The notes under the pieces: generated by a model | The model's database searches: none | What the model was told of the DNA's origin: nothing | The model's input: the letters and a program-made list of their open reading frames with translations, nothing else | Made by a program: the position numbers and the translations under genes | DNA from: Alcanivorax sp. S6407 | Lineage (GTDB): Bacteria; Pseudomonadota; Gammaproteobacteria; Pseudomonadales; Alcanivoracaceae | Direction: 5' to 3' | Assembly: GCF_023016115.1 (NCBI RefSeq) | Contig: NZ_JALKBH010000002.1 | Span: 706,624 to 770,623 of the forward strand | DNA length: 64,000 nucleotides | In this document: positions 18,916 through 26,766 of the stretch, in pieces | Position numbering within the stretch: the first letter of the stretch is position 1 | Layout: every line of letters starts with the position of its first letter

Positions 18916-19920
18916 TTAGTCATGGTGGCCTCCATGCTCGCCGTGGCCGGTATGGCTCTCGTGGCCTTCATGGCCAGCCTCGGCCTCACCGTGATGACCG
19001 CCGTGCTGGCCCATGCCACTGTGATACATCATGTCTTCCATGCACACGGTGCCCGGCGCTACACAGCGGTTGAGAATGCCGTGGTACAGGGTCGGATCCA
19101 CATCGGCGTACAGCATCACCGGCACCTTGGCACTGGGCACTTCCAGTTCCAGGTAGGTGTCGCGGTCCAGGCTCAGCTCGCTGGCCTTCACCTTGGCCAC
19201 CCAGGCGTCGAAGTCCGCCTCGCTGAGCCCGTGGAAATCGAACTTCATGTGGGAATAGCCCGCGCCGCTGTAGTTGGCGGAGAAACCCTTGTAAACACCC
19301 GGCTCGTTAATCACGCCATGCAGCTTGGTCTCCATGCCAGCCATGGCATAAATCTGCCCGGCAAGGGCCGGAATGAAGAAGGAATTCATCATGGTGGAGG
19401 CAGTGATCTTGAAGCGGATCGGGTGATCCACCGGCGCCGCCAGCTCGTTCACTGTGGCAATGCCCTGCTCCGGGTAGATGAACAGCCATTTCCAGTCCAG
19501 CGCCACCACTTCCACGGTGAGCGGCTCCAGATCGGCAGGCACTGGGGTCTGCGCATCAATGCGTTCCAGCGGACGGTAGGGGTCCAGCTTATGGGTGCCC
19601 ACCCAGGTCATGGCGCCCAGGGCAATAATGATCAGCAGCGGTACGGACCAGATTACCAGCTCCAGCACGGTGGAATGGGTCCACTCCGGCGCGTAGGTGG
19701 CGTCCTCGTTGGTCTCGCGGTAGCGCCAGGCGAACCAGAGGGTCAGCACGATGACCGGCACAATCACCAGCAGCATGAGGATCGTGGCCCAGACAAGCAG
19801 GTCACGCTGTTGCATGGCAATGTCTCCGGACGGGGACATTACCACCGTGTCACAGCCGGTAAGCAGTGCGGCTGCCAGCAGGGTCAACACCACCCCACGC
19901 AAAAATTTGGCTATTTGCAT
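18916..19920 (-). CDS. cyoA: Cytochrome bo3 ubiquinol oxidase subunit II CyoA
   Basis: 334 residues. Lipoprotein signal with lipobox LLTGC (Cys23), two membrane helices, then a cupredoxin-like domain lacking CuA ligands (VVALDWKWLFIYPEQGIATV, STMMNSFFIPALAGQIYAM), as in quinol oxidases. The last about 30 residues form a His/Gly/Glu-rich tail (SGMGQHGGHHGEAEAGHEGH and on), not usual in E. coli CyoA and perhaps metal-binding. First gene of cyoABCD; no cyoE (heme O synthase) is found in the operon. Confidence 0.95.
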   Translation of the reverse strand: MQIAKFLRGVVLTLLAAALLTGCDTVVMSPSGDIAMQQRDLLVWATILMLLVIVPVIVLTLWFAWRYRETNEDATYAPEWTHSTVLELVIWSVPLLIIIALGAMTWVGTHKLDPYRPLERIDAQTPVPADLEPLTVEVVALDWKWLFIYPEQGIATVNELAAPVDHPIRFKITASTMMNSFFIPALAGQIYAMAGMETKLHGVINEPGVYKGFSANYSGAGYSHMKFDFHGLSEADFDAWVAKVKASELSLDRDTYLELEVPSAKVPVMLYADVDPTLYHGILNRCVAPGTVCMEDMMYHSGMGQHGGHHGEAEAGHEGHESHTGHGEHGGHHD

Positions 19921-19933
19921 TGGCGTACTTCTG

Positions 19934-19980
19934 TTGGCTTAAGGGATCTATGAGAGTTTCAGGGCCGCACCTTAGCCAAG
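19934..19980. promoter_or_regulatory. Inverted pair TTGGCTTAAGG / CCTTAGCCAAG upstream of cyoA
   Basis: Two near-inverse 11-base words, 25 bases apart, in the cyoA/MFS divergent gap. The words resemble the direct repeat in front of crp. Candidate binding site of an unknown regulator; RegA is one possibility because of its position, not because of a known motif. Confidence 0.35.
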
Positions 19981-20081
19981 CGATGGGGTAGCCGGTATTG
20001 GACATTTTGTCCCATCGGCTTAAAGTCCTAAGTAGATATGGATCAATGCAGACAACAATAAGGCAGAGTAAAGGCGCTTCT

Positions 20082-21383
20082 ATGTCCCCAACCATGACGG
20101 CCCCGGCGGGCCAGCATCACGCCGACGTCGCCCCCAACGAGATTGCGGTGGGCGTGGTCATCGGCCGCACCTCCGAGTATTTCGACTTTTTTGTGTACGG
20201 CATCGCCTCGGTACTGATTTTTCCGCAGCTGTTCTTCCCCTTCACCGGGCAGCTGCAGGGCATGCTCTATGCGTTTTCGCTATTTGCGCTGGCCTTTGTG
20301 GCCCGTCCCTTCGGTACCGCCCTGTTCATGTGGATCCAGCGCCAGTGGGGCCGCGGCGTGAAACTCACCGCCGCCCTGTTCCTGCTGGGCACCGCCACCG
20401 CCGGCATCGCCTTCCTGCCTGGCTATGAAAAGATCGGCGGCTACGCCATCGCTCTGCTGGCCCTGCTGCGCATCATGCAGGGCGTGGCCTTCGGCGGCTC
20501 CTGGGATGGCCTGCCCTCCCTGCTGGCCCTGAACGCCCCCAAAGAACGGCGCAGCTGGTATGCCATGATCGGCCAGCTGGGCGCCCCACTGGGCTTCGTG
20601 ATTGCCAGCGCCCTGTTCCTCTACCTCTATAACAGCCTCTCTGCCGCCGACTTCCTCGGCTGGGGCTGGCGTTACCCATTCTTCGTGGCCTTCGCCATCA
20701 ACGTGGTGGCCCTGTTTGCCCGCCTGCGCCTGGTGCTGGGCGAGGAATACACCGAAGCCATGCAGGAAAAAGAGCTGGAGCCCATCCGCACCACCGAAAT
20801 GGTGCGTGAAGAAGGCCACAACATCTTCATCGGCTCCTTCGCGGCGCTGGCCAGCTACGCCCTTTTCCATGTGGTGACCATCTTCCCGCTGTCCTGGATC
20901 GCCTTTCAGGGTAGCCAGACCACGGCCCAGGTACTCACCGTGCAAATTGTCGGCGGCTTCGTGGGCATCCTGGCCACTATCGGCTCCGGCTGGATCGCCG
21001 CGCGCATCGGCAAGCGCACCACTGTGGGCGCCCTGGCCGCCATGATCGGCGTGTTCAGCTTGCTCACCCCGCTGCTGATGGGCGGCAGCCCGGTGATGCA
21101 GGACACCTTCATCCTGCTCGGCTTTGCCCTGCTGGGTGTCTCTTACGGGCAGGCTTCCGGCACCGTGACCGCCAACTTCGCCCCGCGCTTCCGCTACACC
21201 GGTGCCGCCCTCACCTCCGACTTCGCCTGGCTGTTCGGTGCCGCCTTCGCGCCCTTGGTAGCCTTGGGCCTGTCCGCCAAGTTCGGCCTGCTGTCGGTCA
21301 CCGTGTACCTGCTCTCCGGCGTCATCTGCACGCTGCTGGCACTGGCCATCAACCAGTCGCTGGAGGATCAGGCTGAGGACTGA
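20082..21383 (+). CDS. MFS transporter, metabolite:H+ symporter type
   Basis: 433 residues from ATG 20082 (AAAGG upstream). Twelve hydrophobic segments; N-terminal RTSEYFDFFVYGIASVLIFP and GWGWRYPFFVAFAINVVALF are typical of the metabolite:H+ symporter branch (sugar and organic acid carriers such as ProP/ShiA/KgtP relatives). The first loop has LFALAFVARPFGTALF. Substrate unknown. Divergent from cyoA, convergent with the Old Yellow Enzyme gene. Confidence 0.85.
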   Translation: MSPTMTAPAGQHHADVAPNEIAVGVVIGRTSEYFDFFVYGIASVLIFPQLFFPFTGQLQGMLYAFSLFALAFVARPFGTALFMWIQRQWGRGVKLTAALFLLGTATAGIAFLPGYEKIGGYAIALLALLRIMQGVAFGGSWDGLPSLLALNAPKERRSWYAMIGQLGAPLGFVIASALFLYLYNSLSAADFLGWGWRYPFFVAFAINVVALFARLRLVLGEEYTEAMQEKELEPIRTTEMVREEGHNIFIGSFAALASYALFHVVTIFPLSWIAFQGSQTTAQVLTVQIVGGFVGILATIGSGWIAARIGKRTTVGALAAMIGVFSLLTPLLMGGSPVMQDTFILLGFALLGVSYGQASGTVTANFAPRFRYTGAALTSDFAWLFGAAFAPLVALGLSAKFGLLSVTVYLLSGVICTLLALAINQSLEDQAED

Positions 21384-21440
21384 GCTGCAAGCGACAAGCC
21401 TCAAGCTGCAACGCGGTTAGAGGCCGCAGCGACCCGAAAC

Positions 21441-21478
21441 GAAAAGGCCGCGCCCGGACATCGGGCGCGGCCGCTTCA
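21441..21478 (+). terminator. Terminator hairpin after the MFS gene
   Basis: AAAAGGCCGCGCCCGGA ... TCGGGCGCGGCCGCTTC; same stem core as the hairpins at 1227, 1518, 3961 and 4217. The T-tract on the plus strand is weak. Confidence 0.65.
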
Positions 21479-21771
21479 TTCTCCCCCCCTCTCACTACAA
21501 AGCCGCTGTAGGAGCGCCGCTTGAGGCGCGAACCGCGTGTTAACGCGGAATCGTCCGAAGGACGATCAAGCATCTCTGAACCTGATAATGCTGCTGATAT
21601 CCTGTTCGTCGCAGTCGCTCGGTTCGCGCCTCAAGCGGCGCTCCTACAGCAGCTCCGTAGAAAAGCCATACCGCACCTCTCGCCGTGAGAGCGGTCGTCC
21701 GACCGCGATAGCCGTGGCGCGGTGTTTTTTCGCGGTGGAACCAGCGCTCCCACAGAACCCCTTTCGCCAAC

Positions 21772-21807
21772 GAAAAAGGCCGCACCCAACCTCTGGACGC
21801 GGCCTCT
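21772..21807 (-). terminator. Terminator hairpin after the OYE gene
   Basis: AAAAAGGCCGCACCCAA ... GGACGCGGCCTCT, imperfect stem; A-tract at left gives a T-tract for minus-strand transcripts. Confidence 0.6.
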
Positions 21808-21875
21808 ATGTACCAGACCCGACACACCCGGGCCCGCGTTGTAGCTTGTAGCTTGTAGCTTGAAGCTCGCAGCTG

Positions 21876-22985
21876 TCAGCTCAAACTCCCCAACGCCGCC
21901 TTGGTGAACGGCGTAATCTCGTCTTCCTTGCCATCACGCATCTTCACCAGCCAGTTCGGATCCTGCAGCAGCGCACGGCCCACGGCGATCATGTCGAACT
22001 CCTCGTTCTCCATGCGGCGCTCCAGTTCCTCCAGCCCGGCCGGGTTGGCGGTGCCGCCCATGCCTTCCGGGCTGTTCAGGAAGTCATCATCCAGGCCCAC
22101 ACTGCCCACGGAAATGGTCGGCTTGCCGGTGATCTTCTTGGTCCAGCCCGCCAGGTTCAGGTCAGAACCTTCAAACTCCGGCAGCCAGAAACGACGGGTA
22201 GAGGCATGGAACACATCCACACCGGCCTCAACGAACGGCATCAGGAAGCGCTCCAGCTCTTCAGGATTCTTGGCCAGCTTGGCCTCGTAATCCTGCTGCT
22301 TCCACTGCGAGAAACGCAGCACGATGGCGAAGTCCTCACCCACCGCTTCACGGACCGCCTTGACGATCTCCACTCCAATACGGGCCCGGTTCTCAATAGA
22401 GCCGCCGTACTCATCATCACGCTGGTTGGTACCTTCCCAGAAAAACTGGTCGATCAGATAACCGTGGGCGCCGTGGATTTCCACGCCATCAAAACCCACT
22501 TCCTTGGCAGCCTTGGCGGACTCCGCAAAGGCGCGGATCACATCCTGGATATCGTCCTTGGTCATGGCATGACCATTGGGCTTGCCAGGACGGAACAGAC
22601 CAGAGGGGGAATAACCGGGCACCTCCTTGTCCGGGCCGATGCCTGCCTTGCGCACCGCGCCCACATGCCACAGCTGCGGAATGATCTGGCCACCGGCCTC
22701 GTGCACCGCATCCACCACCTTCTTCCAGCCCGCCATGGCCTCATCGCCATAAATCGCCGGCACCCGCTCGTAACCGTTGGCGGCCTTGTGGCCCACGAAG
22801 GTCCCTTCGGTGATGATCAACCCCACCTCGCCTTCGGCGCGGCGGCGGTAGTAACCCACCACTTCATCGTTGGGCACATAGCCCGGAGAGAAGGTGCGGG
22901 TCATGGGGGCCATGGCCACCCGGTTCCGCAGCTTCAGTGATTTGTGCTCAAAAGGACGCAACAGGCTATCCAGTGAACTGCTCAT
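21876..22985 (-). CDS. Old Yellow Enzyme family NADH:flavin oxidoreductase
   Basis: 369-residue FMN-dependent ene-reductase-type TIM barrel from ATG 22985 (GGGAGAG upstream). Landmarks: LRNRVAMAPMTRTFSPG, GLIITEGTFV, QLWHVGAVR (substrate-binding His region), FDGVEIHGAHGYLIDQFFWE, and IAVGRALLQDPNW (phosphate binding). Reduces activated C=C bonds; physiological substrate unknown. Divergent from an HxlR regulator with a shared operator-like site, so probably electrophile-inducible. Confidence 0.9.
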   Translation of the reverse strand: MSSSLDSLLRPFEHKSLKLRNRVAMAPMTRTFSPGYVPNDEVVGYYRRRAEGEVGLIITEGTFVGHKAANGYERVPAIYGDEAMAGWKKVVDAVHEAGGQIIPQLWHVGAVRKAGIGPDKEVPGYSPSGLFRPGKPNGHAMTKDDIQDVIRAFAESAKAAKEVGFDGVEIHGAHGYLIDQFFWEGTNQRDDEYGGSIENRARIGVEIVKAVREAVGEDFAIVLRFSQWKQQDYEAKLAKNPEELERFLMPFVEAGVDVFHASTRRFWLPEFEGSDLNLAGWTKKITGKPTISVGSVGLDDDFLNSPEGMGGTANPAGLEELERRMENEEFDMIAVGRALLQDPNWLVKMRDGKEDEITPFTKAALGSLS

Positions 22986-23064
22986 AGGGGGCTCTCCCGA
23001 ATCTCGTCTTAAAAAAATCAACAGAATCAGCGCTTCTGTCAGCCGGGAAACGCCCGGCCACATA

Positions 23065-23097
23065 ATTTGGTTTCACGATGAAACCTTATTTGGTTTC
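23065..23097. promoter_or_regulatory. Operator candidate: palindrome plus third half-site (OYE/HxlR)
   Basis: GGTTTCACGATGAAACC (23069-23085) is a perfect palindrome, 7-bp arms around CGA. The word ATTTGGTTTC occurs at 23065-23074 and again at 23088-23097, giving a third half-site 23 bases on (about two helical turns). Placement in the divergent OYE/HxlR gap fits a dimeric HxlR-type repressor. Confidence 0.75.
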
Positions 23098-23129
23098 GTT
23101 TTGCAACCATTCTGACGTACACTAACGCC

Positions 23130-23606
23130 ATGACACGCAAACGCTTTGACGAAATGGGATGCTGCGTTGCCTCTGCCCTCAATGAGGTCGGCGACTGGTG
23201 GTCTCTGCTGATCGTAAAACAGGCCATGCTGGGCACCCGCCGCTATGTGGACTTCCAGAACAGCCTGGGGATCGCCAAGAACATCCTCTGCAACCGTCTC
23301 TCCCGCCTGGTAGAGAACGGCGTAATGGTGCGCGTGGATGTGGGCGAACACGGCAAGCGCTACGAATACCGCCTCACCGACAAGGGCCGCGACCTGTTCA
23401 CCGTGGTCACCGCCCTGCGTCAGTGGAGCGAACGCTGGAATGGGGCACAGGACAGCATGCAGCTGGTGGATCGGCAGACGGGTGAGCCGTTGGCGCCGGT
23501 TACGGTGCAGAATCAGCAGGGGCAGCCGCTGACTGTGCGGGATGTAAGGTTTGTGGATGAAGACGGCAAGCCTTTCGAGGAAGCGGGCCGACCCTCCCCC
23601 CTGTAG
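23130..23606 (+). CDS. HxlR-family transcriptional regulator
   Basis: 158 residues. Winged helix of the HxlR family: an N-terminal Cys pair (EMGCCVASAL, residues 11-12), GDWWSLLIVKQAMLGTRRY, LGIAKNILCNRLSRLVENGV and KRYEYRLTDKGRDLF. Several family members sense electrophiles or oxidants through the N-terminal Cys, which fits the divergent ene-reductase gene. The C-terminal 40 residues extend the typical fold and look disordered. Confidence 0.9.
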   Translation: MTRKRFDEMGCCVASALNEVGDWWSLLIVKQAMLGTRRYVDFQNSLGIAKNILCNRLSRLVENGVMVRVDVGEHGKRYEYRLTDKGRDLFTVVTALRQWSERWNGAQDSMQLVDRQTGEPLAPVTVQNQQGQPLTVRDVRFVDEDGKPFEEAGRPSPL

Positions 23607-23641
23607 GAGCGGCGCTTGAGCCGCGAACCGAGCGACAGCGA
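23603..23641. repeat. Single REP-like half
   Basis: TGTAGGAGCGGCGCTTGAGC and on, overlapping the HxlR stop by a few bases. No inverse partner is seen in the following gap. Confidence 0.65.
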
Positions 23642-23846
23642 GGAAGACGCCATCACCACCCATTCGGTAATGCTAGAAGTGAAGGTGGCACTCACCCAGA
23701 TGAGTCACAACTTACCTGCCCCGTCATCGCACCAATAAAAGTGCTTGTCCTCGCCGGACGGGCCCAAAGGGGGAACTGGATCCCCCTCTGGACTCCCCGC
23801 CACCCCGACTCCGTTCGGCCCGCTCCGCGGGCACACTCCGGTACTC

Positions 23847-23915
23847 ATAATCTGAAGGACGCAAAAAAGACTCGCTCCGCTCAGACAGGTTTTTTGCTCT
23901 ACGCCTTCAGATTAT
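23847..23915. repeat. Long imperfect hairpin in the 23607-24072 gap
   Basis: ATAATCTGAAGG (23847-23858) matches its inverse at 23904-23915; inside, GCAAAAAA (23861-23868) matches TTTTTTGC (23890-23897). The loop is GC-rich. The remaining gap (466 bases in all) has no supported gene; 23740-23845 is GC-rich low-complexity sequence. Confidence 0.7.
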
Positions 23916-24072
23916 TCCGTTCCTCGACTCACTCTAACGGGGAAGCGCCATGCCGATAGGCCCGTGTGCATTGAAGCTCAGACGGCACCTAGCTGGGCAA
24001 ACTGATAATTAACCTGGCGTGCCATCCTCCTGATAGGATCAATATCCACGCCAGGCGTTTTGAGATAACTGG

Positions 24073-24699
24073 ATGACAACCGTATCCGTACTGAAAGAGC
24101 GTTGGGATACCAACGTCGCCCCGCTACTGCGCGAGCCAGATGCGACTTGGCTACAACTAGCCACCCTCTACAGCGAACCCCATCGCCACTATCACACTCT
24201 GGATCACGTGGCCGCCTGCCTGAAGTGGCTAAACCACTACCGTCACCTGGCCGAAGATCCACTGACCATGGAATTGGCCCTCTGGGCTCACGACGTAATC
24301 TACGATCCGCGCGCCAGCGACAACGAAGTCCGCAGCGCTGACTGGTTCGTTGAGCATTTCGAAGACAGCACACTCACAAAGCATCAGAAAGATCGCGTCC
24401 ACGCCCTCATCCTGGCCACCATCCACCCGCATCCACCTACCGATGCAGACATGGCTCTGCTGCAGGATATTGACCTGAGTATTCTCGGCGCGGATGCAGG
24501 GCTGTATGACCGATACGAAGGGTGGATTCGGCAGGAATATGCCTTTGTTCCGGAGGAGGCGTTTCGGAAAGGGCGCGGTGCGGTGCTAAAAAGCTTTCTC
24601 GATCAGGGGGTGATTTATCACACGCCAGAGTTGAGGGAGAAGCTGGAGTTACCAGCGAGGGACAACCTCAATCGCGCTCTGGCTAAGCTGCGAGGCTAG
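24073..24699 (+). CDS. HD-domain metal-dependent phosphohydrolase-like protein
   Basis: 208 residues of the COG4339-type predicted HD hydrolases: SEPHRHYHTLDHVAACL supplies the first His, ELALWAHDVIYDPRASDNE the HD pair, and ATIHPHPP a further His; LLQDIDLSILGA gives the last Asp. Usual members bind metal and are thought to cleave phosphate esters or nucleotides; the substrate is unknown. Stands alone between a repeat-rich gap and the low-GC patch. Confidence 0.85.
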   Translation: MTTVSVLKERWDTNVAPLLREPDATWLQLATLYSEPHRHYHTLDHVAACLKWLNHYRHLAEDPLTMELALWAHDVIYDPRASDNEVRSADWFVEHFEDSTLTKHQKDRVHALILATIHPHPPTDADMALLQDIDLSILGADAGLYDRYEGWIRQEYAFVPEEAFRKGRGAVLKSFLDQGVIYHTPELREKLELPARDNLNRALAKLRG

Positions 24700-24780
24700 C
24701 AACTTCTATCGAAGCTTCGTTCTTCTGCTCATCAGGGTGTGCTGGGCGATTTTGGCAAACCGGGATCATGTTTTGAATAT

Positions 24781-24809
24781 TGCATTGAAGTGCACGATGC
24801 AAGACCTGA
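24781..24809. repeat. Left copy of a direct repeat flanking the low-GC patch
   Basis: TGCATTGAAGTGCACGATGC followed by AAGACCTGA. The copy at 26073-26100 (TGCATTAAAACTCACGATGC, then AAGACTGA) is about 80 percent identical in the same orientation. The word resembles sequences I associate with repeats near REP-associated transposases; no transposase is present. Confidence 0.55.
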
Positions 24810-24832
24810 CCCCGAATCCACTACCCTTCCGT

Positions 24833-25315
24833 TTACTTATTGGGAGTCGAAATCAAGCTGAGCAGGTCATGGCGACGAGCAAAGGTGGCCAGCTTTGTCT
24901 CGATCAGGGAGTGAATACCCGGGCAATTGCGGTAAAGCGCATCCAACGCCTCCTCTTGATCATCAGTCCATTCCGTACACTCATCCCGTGCCAATGGGTC
25001 ATCGGGCACCCCATCAGGAAAAGCTACACGAATCGCTTCCTCGGTAACCCCTATTATCTCGTCAAGGCCTACCCGCCCCAGTTGAGAAAGCACCCTCTCA
25101 ATCTGCTCCTTGCTGCTCCAGCGAAAATACTGCTCAAAGGAAGCCCCACTACCAATCTCCATATCCAGGCAGACAACTTCATAAAAGGTTTTCATCTCGG
25201 GGGATAGAGGCTTGACCGATTCTGATGCAGCATCGCCCACAAGATAATCAGTGATTATCTGAACAAGCTCAGCATCTCCAAGAGGAGTGGCTTTTTTCCT
25301 TAACCAATTCATCAT
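24833..25315 (-). CDS. DUF4375 (DMP19-like) protein
   Basis: About 160 residues, acidic. Central segment FYEVVCLDMEIGSGASFEQYFRWSS and the following LGRVGLDEIIGVTEEAI fit the DUF4375/DMP19 family: DMP19 of Neisseria is a DNA mimic, other members are found beside polymorphic toxin loci as immunity-like genes. Start uncertain (ATG 25315, 25312 or 25330). It lies in lower-GC sequence with the next gene and no toxin partner, between direct repeats. Confidence 0.65.
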   Translation of the reverse strand: MMNWLRKKATPLGDAELVQIITDYLVGDAASESVKPLSPEMKTFYEVVCLDMEIGSGASFEQYFRWSSKEQIERVLSQLGRVGLDEIIGVTEEAIRVAFPDGVPDDPLARDECTEWTDDQEEALDALYRNCPGIHSLIETKLATFARRHDLLSLISTPNK

Positions 25316-25504
25316 AATAAATCCGCACACTGATCACATTGAAAGAGAAATGAAGGATTCCTGGATATTTCGCGCTAACGAATTTGCGAATCTGTGATCA
25401 GATTTTCTAATTCCCGCCAGCCGTCGAAATGCGATAAAGGTGAAAGATTTTTTTATCCTACACCTACGAACCGGTAAAGCTTCGAGTCTTCACGGAACGA
25501 TTGC

Positions 25505-25966
25505 TTAGTTTGCTGGATCATTTTCCGGCCTGTATCCACTTTCTATTCTGGAAACCAGAATAGCTTGATCATAGACACCTCTTATCGGGTATTTTCTGAT
25601 CTCTTCTGAGATAGCACCTACTTTAGTGAAGCTCTCTCCATCCCACAAAAACCAGCATTTCACTTTCTTTGTGTCTCTATCTGGCATCCCTGTCCTGAAA
25701 ATTGGAAACTCCCTCAAAACTTCAGGCACCTCAACCTTTCCTACAATATCAAATATCTTTCGCCTCACGGCTGCGTTCAAAGAAAAGAACGCCGAGAACT
25801 GCACATCTCCACTTACAAGCTCACTCAAGTCATCAGGCCTAGAAGAATAGGTGGACGAGAACACTCTAAGCAGATATTGATAGGACGGATGTTTATGCGT
25901 ACAGATTGCATAAGCAAAACCCTTGGCCACAGGAATTTCAACCACTGACCCTATCAATTTATTCAT
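25505..25966 (-). CDS. Imm26-like (immunity protein 26) hypothetical protein
   Basis: 153 residues with GSVVEIPVAKGFAYAICTHK at the start, then a FSAFFSL stretch and GMPDRDTKKVKCWFLWDGE. The opening resembles Imm26-type immunity proteins as I recall them, but the match is weak and could be to another small-domain family. AT-rich codon use compared with the neighbouring core genes suggests acquisition. No signal peptide. Confidence 0.45.
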   Translation of the reverse strand: MNKLIGSVVEIPVAKGFAYAICTHKHPSYQYLLRVFSSTYSSRPDDLSELVSGDVQFSAFFSLNAAVRRKIFDIVGKVEVPEVLREFPIFRTGMPDRDTKKVKCWFLWDGESFTKVGAISEEIRKYPIRGVYDQAILVSRIESGYRPENDPAN

Positions 25967-26072
25967 AACAGAATATAAAAACCCTTAATCAACTAGCCGC
26001 CTGCCGATCTCCGATAGCACCCAATAGCCAGTCATCTCCAGAACCGAAGGCGGAGGATCAGGCCCTCAATGC

Positions 26073-26100
26073 TGCATTAAAACTCACGATGCAAGACTGA
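26073..26100. repeat. Right copy of the direct repeat flanking the low-GC patch
   Basis: Partner of 24781-24809, same orientation, with one deletion. It ends 19 bases before the lipoprotein gene's stop, so the repeats bracket only the DUF4375 and Imm26-like genes. Confidence 0.5.
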
Positions 26101-26118
26101 AAGCCTTTATCCGATCAT

Positions 26119-26574
26119 TCACTTCAGCTCAACTTTTTTAAGGCCCTGCATCTCGTTTTCGCATTGCTCAGTATCGATTTCATCTATATCAGCGCTTTTA
26201 CACTGAAGACAAAAGTTTAACGTTAGCTTGAAACAATAAAGCCCACCGGGCTCGGTCATGCTGGAAACACCTTTACCAAACCCAAAGGAGGTCAATGTTC
26301 TTGGTTCCACCCTGGTATCACCAGGCTCAACCTCGGTCTCGAAGAATGAACCGTTAGGTAATGACCCGGACAGGACACCATTTACCATCACATCATATTG
26401 ATTGGCACCTCCTGCGATCGCCTGCTCTCTATATACATAGATTTTGCTCATGGCAGGGTCATCATTATTCAGCCCCTCGTATTTCCCGCTGGACACAACT
26501 GGCGTGGCGATAGTACAGCCCCCCAAAAATGACATTGATAACGCGATGATGGCTGTTTTTAAAACCAGTTTCAT
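26119..26574 (-). CDS. DUF2846-like lipoprotein
   Basis: 151 residues with a lipoprotein signal (lipobox FLGGC, Cys20). The middle part SKIYVYREQAIAGGANQYDVMVNGVLSGSLPNGSFF, as two joined stretches, is typical of DUF2846 lipoproteins (a small beta domain). Four later cysteines (CFKLTLNFCLQC and the C-terminal CEN) may form disulfides. Function unknown. Lower GC than the flanking core genes. Confidence 0.7.
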   Translation of the reverse strand: MKLVLKTAIIALSMSFLGGCTIATPVVSSGKYEGLNNDDPAMSKIYVYREQAIAGGANQYDVMVNGVLSGSLPNGSFFETEVEPGDTRVEPRTLTSFGFGKGVSSMTEPGGLYCFKLTLNFCLQCKSADIDEIDTEQCENEMQGLKKVELK

Positions 26575-26766
26575 AAGCTACCTTTTAAAATATATCCCCG
26601 ACTAACAACTCGAAAATGAGAGACCAAGGTCAATCCTTGCGCAATGCATCTCTGATATGAATTCGAGCCCCACTTCAAAAACCAACCCTAACTCAACCAC
26701 TTACAAATTTATGTAAGCTATATCCTACAAGCCCAGCTTGCTTACAGATAAAGCCGACTTAGATAT

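Larger units (their letters stand above)
21384..21875. repeat. Nested palindromic element with GTAGCTT-word arrays (MFS/OYE)
   Basis: 492 bases without a gene. Left array (21382-21413, CAAGCCTCAAGCTGCAA), hairpin (21441-21478), REP-like half GTAGGAGCGCCGCTTGAGGC (about 21502-21536), spacer, inverse REP-like half (21611-21650), a second partial REP (about 21720-21760), hairpin (21772-21807) and right array (21838-21882, GTAGCTTGTAGCTTGTAGCT). Same plan as 1158-1619 with a different heptamer word. The OYE stop (21876-21878) lies inside the right array. Confidence 0.85.

Noticed and set aside
20280-21404. 374-codon minus-strand frame opposite the MFS gene
   Set aside because: Very Gly/Gln/Ala-rich with no hydrophobic or domain pattern; antisense shadow of a 12-helix transporter.
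23847-23915. Integron attC site
   Set aside because: The stem lacks the R and L box core sites (GTTRRRY) and no integrase is visible.
24737-25207. Plus-strand frame opposite the DUF4375 gene
   Set aside because: The minus frame has family features and acidic composition; the plus frame does not, and it begins within the direct repeat.
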